From: an uncultured Muribaculaceae bacterium
GTDB taxonomy: Bacteria > Bacteroidota > Bacteroidia > Bacteroidales > Muribaculaceae
Direction of reading: 5' to 3'
Length of the DNA: 9,122 nt
Assembly (NCBI GenBank): GCA_910584055.1
Contig: CAJTZS010000080.1
Span: 1-9,122 of the forward strand
Positions 1-6,885 of this stretch are shown one piece after another. How positions within the stretch are numbered: position 1 is the first letter of the stretch; every line of letters begins with the position of its first letter. Both the position numbers and the translations under genes were made by a program. The notes beneath the pieces were generated by a model that was not told where the DNA came from, ran no database searches, and saw only the letters and a program-made list of their open reading frames with translations.

Positions 1-62
1 TTCATCGCGCGTACGTGCGTGAATATAACAACTTAAGAATTTCTAATGTCTATTAAATTAAA

Positions 63-680
63 GTGTTTATAGAACGACTGCCGGAATGGCTCAGGAGATT
101 CGCCCGGGACGCTGTCTTTATGGGAGAGCCGGAGAAGGACGGGAAGAAGCGGGTTTACCTCACTTTCGATGACGGTCCGATTCCGGAAGTCACGCCGCGT
201 GTGCTCGACCTTCTTGACGAATACGGAATCAAGGCCACTTTTTTCATGGTCGGCGACAATGTAAGGAAGCATCCGGATGTGTATGAGGAAGTGAAACGCC
301 GCGGGCATAGGCTCGGCAACCATACGATGCACCATCTCCAGGGGCTTCATGAAGGGAGAGACCGCTATGTCGAAGATGTGGCCGAGGCGGACGGATATAT
401 AGGTAGCGATCTTTTCCGGCCGCCTCACGGATGGCTTAAGAAGAGTCAGAGAAGGTCCCTGGCCGGGAAATACAGGATCGTGATGTATGATCTCGTGACA
501 CGCGATTACAGCAAGTGGCTCAATGCCGACGAGGTTTTCGAGAATGTCAAGAAGTATGCCCGTCCAGGATCGATTATAGTTTTTCACGACTCGCTGAAGA
601 GCCTTCCGCGTCTTTTCGATGCGCTGCCAAGAAGCATCGAGTGGCTGCGGAAAGAAGGGTACGAATTTGATACGCTTTGA
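63..680 (+). CDS. NodB-type polysaccharide deacetylase family protein, apparently cytoplasmic
   Basis: This 205-residue protein is a carbohydrate esterase 4 / NodB-fold deacetylase. The family removes N- or O-acetyl groups from polysaccharides using a metal ion. All classical motifs are visible: TFDDGP at residues 34-39 (catalytic and metal Asp pair D36/D37), the metal-binding HTMHH at 87-91 (H87, H91), RPPHG at 119-123, a D148-Y-S segment, and IIVFHD at 171-176 with the catalytic His H175. The start is GTG at 63. It gives MFIE, which is how I remember Bacteroidales relatives beginning, and the frame has a stop at 54-56. ATG at 120 would also keep every motif. I see no signal peptide or membrane anchor, only a short basic amphipathic start, which is unusual for an enzyme expected to act on cell-wall or surface glycans. 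The true substrate is unknown. The next gene follows after a repeat-bearing gap. The fold is certain, the substrate is not. Confidence 0.93.
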   Translation: MFIERLPEWLRRFARDAVFMGEPEKDGKKRVYLTFDDGPIPEVTPRVLDLLDEYGIKATFFMVGDNVRKHPDVYEEVKRRGHRLGNHTMHHLQGLHEGRDRYVEDVAEADGYIGSDLFRPPHGWLKKSQRRSLAGKYRIVMYDLVTRDYSKWLNADEVFENVKKYARPGSIIVFHDSLKSLPRLFDALPRSIEWLRKEGYEFDTL

Positions 681-727
681 ATGGGGCGAGATAGGGCGGA
701 ATAGGGCGCGATAGGGCGGAATGGGGA
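681..727 (+). repeat. Tandem repeat of a 10-bp unit, about 4.7 copies
   Basis: Directly after the deacetylase stop codon the unit ATAGGGCGGA is repeated head to tail. The copies at 681, 691, 701 and 711 differ at one to three positions, and a partial copy (atgggga) follows at 721. Units 691-700 and 711-720 are identical. The period is close to one DNA helical turn. The array lies in the leader of the next gene, so copy-number change could alter expression, but that is inference. It has no spacers and is not a CRISPR array. Confidence 0.85.
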
Positions 728-802
728 TTTGATTGGGAGAATTTGTAGGATAAGAAGATGAATGCAGATATTGACAGGGATGAAAATGTGGGTGGTGAGA
801 TA

Positions 803-1813
803 ATGAAGCAGAAACGGGTTTTGATTGTCGGAGCCGGGGGATTTACAGGTGGTTTCATCGTGGCCGAGGGGCTGCGGCGTGGATATGAAGTGTGGGCGGG
901 AGTGCGGGAAAGCACATCTCGCAAATGGCTTGACGACCCCCGAATCCGTTTCATAAATTTTGATTTCTCACGCCCCGAGAGTCTGTCGGCTTCGTTATCG
1001 ACGGTTTTGCCAGCAGGAGAGAAATGGGACTACATAGTCTATAACCTCGGAGCAACCAAGGTGATGAGCTATATGGATTTTTCCCGGATCAATTATGATT
1101 ATCTGCGTCATTTTACGACTGCCCTTAAATCAGCCGGGATGATGCCGGAGAAATTCCTCTACATGAGTTCCTTGTCGGCGATGGGCCCCGGAGACGAGAA
1201 ACATTATACACCATTCAACGAGAGCATGATACCGATGCCCAACACTAAATACGGAGCGTCTAAACTGAAAGCGGAGATGTGGCTCGAGATGGACGGTATG
1301 CCCTATATAATATTTCGTCCGACCGGGATATATGGTCCGCGGGATCATGATTATTTCCTGATGTTCAAGTCGATTAAGAAAGGGTTCGATTTTTCGGTAG
1401 GATTCCGCAGGCAGATGCTTACCTTCATTTATGTGGAAGACTTGGCTCGGGCAGTGTTCGACGCCCTGGAGAAAGCTCCCGTCAAGGAGACTTACGACAT
1501 ATCGGAACCGAGGGCTTACACACAGAAGGATTTCCGCAAGATGTCGGCTAAAACCATGGGGAAGAAGTTCGTGATCCCCCTGCGTATGCCGCTGTGGGGA
1601 GTGAAGGTGGTTTCGGCAGTGGCCGAGAGGATAGGGGTTGCACGGATGAAGCCTTCCACCCTTAACCGTGACAAATATAAGATAATGAAGCAGCGGAATT
1701 GGAGTGTGGATATTTCGAAAGCTCAGCGTGATTTTGGATTCTCTCCACGCGTGGGTTTGAGCGAGGGGATAGAAAAGTCGATTGAGTGGTATAAGGGGGA
1801 GGGATGGCTTTAG
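803..1813 (+). CDS. NAD-dependent epimerase/dehydratase family protein (extended SDR)
   Basis: This is an extended short-chain dehydrogenase/reductase, the family that epimerises, dehydrates or reduces nucleotide sugars or related substrates with NAD(P). Numbered from ATG 803 (336 residues), the Rossmann motif is GAGGFTG at 10-16. The catalytic serine region is MSSLS at about 121-125 and the YxxxK pair is Y150/K154 in YGASK. The substrate-side signature RPTGIYGPRD begins at about residue 172. I chose ATG 803 because it puts the Rossmann strand at the very N terminus, as is usual in the family. ATG 758 is in frame, would add 15 polar residues, and has a purine-rich stretch (taggataagaag) before it, so it remains possible. 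The gene sits between a deacetylase and a DUF4271 membrane gene on the same strand, suggesting co-transcription. The sequence does not give the substrate. A role in cell-surface sugar or lipid metabolism is only a guess. Confidence 0.9.
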   Translation: MKQKRVLIVGAGGFTGGFIVAEGLRRGYEVWAGVRESTSRKWLDDPRIRFINFDFSRPESLSASLSTVLPAGEKWDYIVYNLGATKVMSYMDFSRINYDYLRHFTTALKSAGMMPEKFLYMSSLSAMGPGDEKHYTPFNESMIPMPNTKYGASKLKAEMWLEMDGMPYIIFRPTGIYGPRDHDYFLMFKSIKKGFDFSVGFRRQMLTFIYVEDLARAVFDALEKAPVKETYDISEPRAYTQKDFRKMSAKTMGKKFVIPLRMPLWGVKVVSAVAERIGVARMKPSTLNRDKYKIMKQRNWSVDISKAQRDFGFSPRVGLSEGIEKSIEWYKGEGWL

Positions 1814-1834
1814 GTTTTTAGGCTTTAGGTTTTA
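1806..1834 (+). repeat. Two-copy tandem repeat with TTTAGG core
   Basis: GGCTTTAGGTTTTTA (1806-1820) is followed directly by GGCTTTAGGTTTTA (1821-1834), a direct duplication with one T lost. The first copy contains the last codons and the TAG stop (1811-1813) of the epimerase gene, so the repeat runs from coding into intergenic DNA. It ends five bases before the start codon of the DUF4271 gene and fills nearly the whole 26-bp gap. Confidence 0.8.
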
Positions 1835-1839
1835 GAATT

Positions 1840-2814
1840 ATGCAGGACAGTATTCAACATAACGCGGCGGCACAAGGATGGCAGACTGTGGATGAAATTG
1901 TTGTTCCATCGCAATCGGCAGAGCAGCTTGTGCCTGTCGGCATGAAATCGCAGTCGGTCAAGAAAAGTGCCGGCTTCCGGAAACCGGCCGCTGTTGTTGA
2001 TTCAGCTGCCAAGGCAAGGGAGGATTCGATTATCCGGGCGGTCAATGATTCGCTTGCGCATGAAAAAAGCGGATTCGGGATTGTTCTGCAGGCTCCATAC
2101 AGGGAACAGGTTGCGGTGTCTTCATCGGAGCAGAGCGGAGCCGGCGACGGATTGTCGTGGGTATTCGCAGTGCTTGCTGTCCTGTTCTGCGCAGTGTGCC
2201 TTAAATTCAGGAATACGCCGAGATATATCCGCACGTTGGTGGCGGATATGAAGGATGTAAGGACGCGCCACAATATGTTTGACAATACAGTGAGGGAGAC
2301 TTCGTTTCTCATAATACTGATAGTGGCATGGATTTGCTGCAGCGGCATTCTTCTGTGGCAGCTGCAGCGCCTTACAGTGCCCGATGCAGGGTTCAACTCC
2401 TTAAGTATTGCGGACAGACCGCTTCCCGGCATCGGGATATGTGCTGGAGTCGCTGCTGTTTATGTGGTTTTTATGCTTCTTGCCTATGAAATCACGGGAA
2501 ATGTGTTTTCAGACCGTAAGATGACCCGCATCTGGGTGAAGGGAGCTTCCGCCACAATGGGGCTTCAGGTGTTTCTGTTTTTCCCGTTTGCCCTCCTTAC
2601 GCTATGTTATCCCGAATGGAACAGGACTATCCTGATTTTGGCGGGTTTTGTATTCATAATAGGAAAAATCCAATTTATTTATAAAGGTTTTAGGATTTTT
2701 TTCAATCAAATTTCCTCTTGGTTGCTTTTTTTGTACTACCTTTGCAGTTTAGAAATTGTACCGTTGATTCTCGCATATCTCGCGGCTCTTCAAGTTTGCG
2801 CTAAATTGCTTTGA
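1840..2814 (+). CDS. DUF4271 domain-containing multi-pass membrane protein
   Basis: This 324-residue protein matches the Bacteroidota DUF4271 family, whose function is unknown. Residues 1-104 are polar and low in recognisable structure, probably a disordered soluble arm. Hydrophobic segments follow at about 105-122, 155-173, 197-216, 237-256, 263-280 and 290-322, the last long enough for two spans. Between the first two spans lies a charged stretch with RNTPRYIRTLVADMKDVRTR. The end carries the family-like YYLCSLEIVPLILAYL. The start at 1840 gives MQDS, a form I remember from relatives. ATG 1942 (residue 35) is a weaker alternative. In other Bacteroidales, genes of this type commonly sit directly upstream of the uroporphyrinogen-III synthase-like gene, as here, so a linked role is plausible, but no function can be read from the sequence. 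The 3' end also contains a promoter-like element for the next gene. Confidence 0.85.
   Translation: MQDSIQHNAAAQGWQTVDEIVVPSQSAEQLVPVGMKSQSVKKSAGFRKPAAVVDSAAKAREDSIIRAVNDSLAHEKSGFGIVLQAPYREQVAVSSSEQSGAGDGLSWVFAVLAVLFCAVCLKFRNTPRYIRTLVADMKDVRTRHNMFDNTVRETSFLIILIVAWICCSGILLWQLQRLTVPDAGFNSLSIADRPLPGIGICAGVAAVYVVFMLLAYEITGNVFSDRKMTRIWVKGASATMGLQVFLFFPFALLTLCYPEWNRTILILAGFVFIIGKIQFIYKGFRIFFNQISSWLLFLYYLCSLEIVPLILAYLAALQVCAKLL
2718..2744 (+). promoter_or_regulatory. Promoter-like element for the hemD-like gene
   Basis: TACCTTTG at 2737-2744 matches the Bacteroidota -7 consensus TAnnTTTG exactly and is followed by C and A, as often seen. The -33 side is weak: the best candidate is TTG at 2718-2720 with a 16-base spacer and a T tract between. 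Transcription would start near 2750, inside the 3' end of the DUF4271 gene, giving a leader of about 125 bases before ATG 2876. Confidence 0.45.
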
Positions 2815-2875
2815 ACAGTGTTGAATACTGCGCTTTAAGAGACCGAGGATATGTTGCTTATATTAATAACTGAGA

Positions 2876-3634
2876 ATGAATATTAAGAAGATATTAGTTT
2901 CCCAGCCTAAGCCCTCATCGGAGAAATCTCCATATTATGACATATGCAATAAATATGGAGTGGAGATGGTTTTTCGTCCGTTTATAAAGATTGAGGGGCT
3001 GACAGCCAAAGAGTTTCGTGCTGCCAAAGTGAATCTTGCCGATTACACGGGTGTCATTTTCACTGCGCGCACGGCAGTGGACCATTATTTCCGTCTTTGC
3101 GAAGAGAACCGGATAAAAGTGCCAGACACAATGCGCTATTTCTGCACCACAGAATCAATCGCGCTTTATCTGCAGAAATATATAGTGTATCGCAAGCGCA
3201 AGATTTCGTTCGGTAAGACGGGCAAGCTTGATGACCCCCAGCTTGTGGCGTCTTTGATCAAGAACAACAAGGAGAAGTTCCTTTTCCCGATTTCCGACGT
3301 GCACAAGGAGAATGTGGAGGAACTTACGAACCTCGGGCTCGATGTCACCAAGGTAGTGATGTATCGTACTGTAAGTAATGATTTCCAGCCCGGCGAGGAT
3401 CTTGATTATGACATGCTTGTATTTTTCAGTCCGGCCGGTATTGCCTCGCTAAGGAAGAATTTCCCGGATTTCAATCAGGATGACCGTCCCACTTATATCG
3501 CCACGTTCGGTGCCACGACGGCCAAGGCTGTAGAGGATGCCGAGCTTCGTCTCGATATCTCCGCCCCGACAGCAGAGGCTCGTTCAATGCCCGAGGCGAT
3601 AGATAAATTCCTCGCCAAGCATCAGGATGCCTGA
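2876..3634 (+). CDS. hemD: Uroporphyrinogen-III synthase-like (HemD-fold) protein
   Basis: At 252 residues the protein has the usual length of uroporphyrinogen-III synthase, which closes and inverts hydroxymethylbilane to uroporphyrinogen III, the branch point to haem, sirohaem and corrinoids. The two-lobed HemD pattern is visible. The N-terminal strand is KKILVSQPKP (residues 4-13). GVIFTARTAVDHYF (about 59-72) corresponds to the family's 'fTS.nav..f' motif. The second lobe has DMLVFFSPAGIASL (about 179-192) and IATFGATTAKAVE, then PTAEARSMPEAID near the C terminus (compare the family's 'A..pt..glv.ai'). HemD sequences are poorly conserved, so the fold is more secure than the activity. The gene lies 61 bases after the DUF4271 gene and 12 bases before the PEP/pyruvate-binding gene, so it is probably co-transcribed with the latter. 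No other tetrapyrrole gene is in the window. Because many gut Bacteroidales need external haem, the protein may have a different present-day role. Confidence 0.85.
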   Translation: MNIKKILVSQPKPSSEKSPYYDICNKYGVEMVFRPFIKIEGLTAKEFRAAKVNLADYTGVIFTARTAVDHYFRLCEENRIKVPDTMRYFCTTESIALYLQKYIVYRKRKISFGKTGKLDDPQLVASLIKNNKEKFLFPISDVHKENVEELTNLGLDVTKVVMYRTVSNDFQPGEDLDYDMLVFFSPAGIASLRKNFPDFNQDDRPTYIATFGATTAKAVEDAELRLDISAPTAEARSMPEAIDKFLAKHQDA

Positions 3635-3646
3635 GCCCCCTCGGCA

Positions 3647-6622
3647 ATGAAGAAATTAGAAGAATCGGGTCTGAGCCGTCTTTATCTAAAAGACACAGCA
3701 TTTCAGAATCTTATGCAGAAGCGCATTTTCAATGTGCTTCTGATTGCCACGCCTTATGATGCATTCATGCTTGAGGAGGATGGCCGCGTCGATGAGCAGA
3801 TTTATTTCGAGTATGTGCGCTTGAATCTGTCGTCGCCGCCTCGTTTTACGAAGGTTGCCAATTATGCCGAGGCTTATCGGGAATTGGCGGAAAAGGCTTT
3901 CGACCTGATTATCGCGATGCCGGGGGTTGACATCAGCGAGACTTTCCGGGAGGCAGTGGAGATCGACCGCCTTTATCCCGACATTCCGTTGGTTGTGCTT
4001 ACACCTTTCTCGAAGGAGGTGAGGCGCAGGATTGCTAATGAAGATCTGCGCGGGGTGGACTATGTGTTTTCCTGGCTCGGCAACGTGGACCTGATTCTTG
4101 CGATCATAAAACTTATAGAAGACAGGATGAATGCCGACACCGACATAGACGAGGTCGGCATTCAGGCTATACTTCTGATAGAGGATTCCATACGTTTTTA
4201 TTCGTCGATCCTTCCCCATCTTTTCAAATTCCTTCTCAAGCAGTCGATGCGTTTCGCCACGGAGGCTCTCAACGAACATGAGCAGATGATGCGTATGCGA
4301 GGACGTTCGAAAGTGCTCCTTGCGCGTGATTATGAGGAGGCGCAGGCCTTGATGGATAAATATGGGGATAATATACTCGGCATTATCACAGACGCACGTT
4401 TTCCGGTGAACGGGGAGAAGGACCCCGCGGCGGGGATGAAGTTTGCGCGGATGGTGCGGAAACGCAATCCCTATATGCCCGTCATCATGGAGAGTCAGGA
4501 GAGCGCGAACAGAATGGAAGCAGAACGTGCCGGGTACGTCTTCCTTGACAAGAATTCCAAGACACTTCCGCTCGACCTGCGGGAGGCAGTGGCTAAAAAA
4601 TTCGGTTTCGGCGATTTCATTGTGCGCGATCCGAAGAGCGGCACTGAGCTTATGAGGATCCGCAATCTTAAAGACCTGCAGAAAAGCATAAATTCGATTC
4701 CGGATGATGTCCTGTATTTCTATTGTTCCACCAACAGTATCTCACGGTGGCTCTATTCCCGCGCATTGTTCCCTCTGGCGGAGGCATTGAAAGGGATAGA
4801 GTTGCGTAATATCGAGGACACCCCGAGGCTCAAGAAGCTTGTGTTCGACACCATCGTCAAATACCGGAGGATGAAAAACCGGGGTGTGGTGGCTGTTTTC
4901 CAGAAAGAGAATTATGACAAATGGAGTAACTTCGCCCGCATCGGTGAAGGTTCTTTGGGAGGTAAAGGCCGCGGACTTGCATTTATAGACCAGATCATCA
5001 AGCGTCATCCGGTGTGTGACGATTTCGAAGGGGTGCAGATCACGATTCCGCATACTGTGGTTGTATGCACCGACATCTTCGATGAATTCATGGACAGCAA
5101 TTGCCTTTACAAAATAGCGTTGTCAGATGCCCCTGATGAGGAGATACTTAAAGCCTTCCTGGCGGCGAAGCTCCCTGACGAGGTGATTGCCGATTTCGAA
5201 GCCTTTTTCGATGTTGTGAGGAGGCCTTTGGCGGTGAGAAGCAGTTCTTTGCTTGAGGACTCGCATTATCAGCCTTTTGCCGGCATATATTCTACGTATA
5301 TGATTCCTTACATAGAGGATACGGCGGTCAGGATGCGGATGCTCACGGATGCAGTGAAGGCTGTGTATGCGTCGGTATTCTTTTCCGATTCAAAGGCATA
5401 TATGAACGCAACGAGCAATGTCATCGACCAAGAGAAGATGGCTGTGATATTGCAGGAAGTGGCGGGAGATGACCACGAAGGGTTTTATTATCCGAGTTTC
5501 TCGGGAGTCGGAAGGTCGCTGAACTATTATCCTACGGGTGATGAGACAGCTGAGGAGGGTGTGGTTGAAGTGGCGGCAGGCCTGGGGAAATATATAGTGG
5601 ATGGAGGGGTGGCATTACGCTTCTCTCCGGCGCATCCCGACAAGGTGCTCCAGACATCCACGCTCGAACTGGCTCTCCGCGACACGCAGACATCGCTCTA
5701 TGCCCTTCCTGAGCACAAGGGGGATGCCACTGAGTTTCTTGTGGACGACAGTTTCAACATCAGCAAGATAAGTGTGACGGATGCCTTCAAGACAGGAGCT
5801 TTAAAGTATCTTGTCTCCACTTTCGACGTTAATGACCGGGTGATACGTGACACTGAATTCGGGCGCGGACGGAAAGTGGTGACATTTGCCAACGTCCTTA
5901 AGCATAATGTATTCCCGCTTGCGAAAGTGGCAGACTTCATGCTTGAGACGGGTCAGTATGAGATGGGACGCCCGGTGGAAATCGAGTTCGCCGGAAACAT
6001 CAATTCTTCGCCCGGTCCTGAGGGTGAGAAAGGAACGGTGTATTGGCTTCAGATCCGACCTATCGTGGACACGAAAGAGATGCTTGACGATTCTATAATG
6101 GATATTGAGGATCAAGACTTGATCCTGCGTAGTGAGACGGCATTGGGACACGGCATTATGGACAATGTGAGATACATTGTCTATGTCAAGCCCGATACAT
6201 TTGACTCGTCGCGCAACCATGAACTTGCGGGGGAGATAGATAAAATAAACGCACGTTTTGTAGAAAGAGGAGAACCCTATATTCTTGTCGGACCGGGGAG
6301 ATGGGGTTCGTCGGACCCGGCGTTGGGCATACCGGTGAAATGGTCGCAGATTGCCGGGGCCAGGCTGATAGCTGAATCGGCGTTGCCGGGATACAGGATA
6401 GAACCGTCGCAGGGCACGCATTTCTTCCAGAACCTCACTTCGTTCGGGGTAGGCTACTTCACAATAGATCCGGGCGGCGGCAACGGGTTCATAGACATGG
6501 AATACCTTGACTCTCTTCCCGCAGAGAAAGAAACAGAGGGCGTCCGCATAGTCCGTTTCGACAAACCCTTGACAATAGCCATCAACGGCCGCAAATCAAA
6601 AGGCATCGTCCGCAAGCCATAG
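3647..6622 (+). CDS. PEP/pyruvate-binding domain protein with two N-terminal receiver-like domains
   Basis: This large protein (991 residues) contains the ATP-grasp nucleotide-binding domain of PEP synthase and pyruvate phosphate dikinase, but not the rest of those enzymes. Residues about 27-160 form a degenerate response-regulator fold: the phospho-acceptor strand reads DLIIAMPG with Ala where Asp is expected. Residues about 172-320 form a second receiver-like fold with the acidic pair E179/D180, candidate phospho-Asp D249 and Lys K302, and a long inserted helical stretch at about 186-220. The PPDK_N ATP-grasp spans about 425-806: GEGSLGGKGRG at 433-443, AVRSSSLLEDS at 529-539, VEIEFAG at 777-783, and QIRPI at 802-806. 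The swivelling phosphohistidine domain (TSHxA motif) and the C-terminal TIM barrel are absent. Instead a domain of about 185 residues carries GPGRWGSSDPALGIP (882-896) and PSQGTHFFQNL (920-930). It is probably a signal-responsive phosphotransferase or ligase of unknown substrate. Databases often call such proteins 'phosphoenolpyruvate synthase', which the sequence does not support. It begins 12 bases after the hemD-like gene. Confidence 0.88.
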   Translation: MKKLEESGLSRLYLKDTAFQNLMQKRIFNVLLIATPYDAFMLEEDGRVDEQIYFEYVRLNLSSPPRFTKVANYAEAYRELAEKAFDLIIAMPGVDISETFREAVEIDRLYPDIPLVVLTPFSKEVRRRIANEDLRGVDYVFSWLGNVDLILAIIKLIEDRMNADTDIDEVGIQAILLIEDSIRFYSSILPHLFKFLLKQSMRFATEALNEHEQMMRMRGRSKVLLARDYEEAQALMDKYGDNILGIITDARFPVNGEKDPAAGMKFARMVRKRNPYMPVIMESQESANRMEAERAGYVFLDKNSKTLPLDLREAVAKKFGFGDFIVRDPKSGTELMRIRNLKDLQKSINSIPDDVLYFYCSTNSISRWLYSRALFPLAEALKGIELRNIEDTPRLKKLVFDTIVKYRRMKNRGVVAVFQKENYDKWSNFARIGEGSLGGKGRGLAFIDQIIKRHPVCDDFEGVQITIPHTVVVCTDIFDEFMDSNCLYKIALSDAPDEEILKAFLAAKLPDEVIADFEAFFDVVRRPLAVRSSSLLEDSHYQPFAGIYSTYMIPYIEDTAVRMRMLTDAVKAVYASVFFSDSKAYMNATSNVIDQEKMAVILQEVAGDDHEGFYYPSFSGVGRSLNYYPTGDETAEEGVVEVAAGLGKYIVDGGVALRFSPAHPDKVLQTSTLELALRDTQTSLYALPEHKGDATEFLVDDSFNISKISVTDAFKTGALKYLVSTFDVNDRVIRDTEFGRGRKVVTFANVLKHNVFPLAKVADFMLETGQYEMGRPVEIEFAGNINSSPGPEGEKGTVYWLQIRPIVDTKEMLDDSIMDIEDQDLILRSETALGHGIMDNVRYIVYVKPDTFDSSRNHELAGEIDKINARFVERGEPYILVGPGRWGSSDPALGIPVKWSQIAGARLIAESALPGYRIEPSQGTHFFQNLTSFGVGYFTIDPGGGNGFIDMEYLDSLPAEKETEGVRIVRFDKPLTIAINGRKSKGIVRKP

Positions 6623-6638
6623 ATGGGTTCTTTTCACC

Positions 6639-6660
6639 GCCAATTTTAATGAAAACCGGC
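6639..6660. terminator. Hairpin between convergent genes, possible terminator
   Basis: GCCAATTTT (6639-6647) faces AAAACCGGC (6652-6660) across a four-base loop. Read on the minus strand all nine pairs form, counting two G-U pairs. On the plus strand two of the nine are mismatched, but the hairpin is followed by the T-rich TTATTCTTTCT. It fills most of the 38-bp gap between the PEP/pyruvate-binding gene and the last cassette gene, where a shared terminator is expected. No long U run is present, so the call is tentative. Confidence 0.4.
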
Positions 6661-6885
6661 TTATTCTTTCTGAAGCTCTTTATGCTCCTCCCAAATAATT
6701 GAGGCAAGGTACTTGTCACTTCTGCAATGTAAATCAGCAATACCCTCTTCTATCAGTTCCGATGTGTCGGATTGATAGTATATATCCGTGGCCTCTTGTA
6801 ATGACAATCCGTAAAGGTCACACAAGTTTTTTATGATATTGGCGCTTTTATTGGCTTGAAAAGCCAGTTTACTCTCTTCTGTCAT
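6661..6885 (-). CDS. Second DUF3791-like small protein of the cassette
   Basis: This small protein (74 residues from the ATG at 6885) is the last gene of the minus-strand cassette. It is predicted to be all helical. It shares the DUF3791 pattern with the first cassette gene: a helix ending in an YGLS/KMS-like turn (residues 25-28), a helix with EA, then IADLHCRSDKYL (49-60) aligning with YDVLHTFSSRYL of the other copy. An in-frame ATG at 6915 would add ten residues (MFETYRKHSV). I prefer 6885 because its ATG overlaps the TGA of the DUF3990 gene as ATGA (6882-6885), repeating the junction at the other end of the DUF3990 gene. The copy is well diverged and could be missed by a profile search. 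The function is unknown. As a neighbour of an ART-like protein it may be an antidote, adaptor or specificity partner, which is inference. Confidence 0.75.
   Translation of the reverse strand: MTEESKLAFQANKSANIIKNLCDLYGLSLQEATDIYYQSDTSELIEEGIADLHCRSDKYLASIIWEEHKELQKE

Noticed and set aside
1..5. A minus-strand start codon (ATG at 5 down to 3) that could begin a gene leaving the window
   Set aside because: Only two codons would be visible, which cannot support a call. The first 62 bases otherwise show no clear promoter or gene.
33..587. A 184-residue open frame on the minus strand opposite the deacetylase gene
   Set aside because: It lies entirely over a gene with all NodB motifs, has no recognisable domain, and is a reverse-frame shadow of GC-rich coding DNA.
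681..730. Possible CRISPR array or small-RNA gene at the decamer repeats
   Set aside because: Units are only 10 bp and directly adjacent, without spacers. No cas gene is near and no stable hairpin or terminator is evident.
1854..2432. A 192-residue minus-strand open frame opposite the DUF4271 gene
   Set aside because: It overlaps the full soluble arm and first spans of the membrane protein, has no own promoter or domain, and is Ser/Cys/Thr-rich like a reverse frame.
5801..6421. A 206-residue minus-strand open frame inside the PEP/pyruvate-binding gene
   Set aside because: The plus-strand frame carries conserved motifs throughout. The reverse translation is Arg-rich and has no family pattern.
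3647..6622. Naming the large protein ppsA or ppdK
   Set aside because: The phosphohistidine domain and the PEP/pyruvate barrel of those enzymes are missing. Only the ATP-grasp part is shared.
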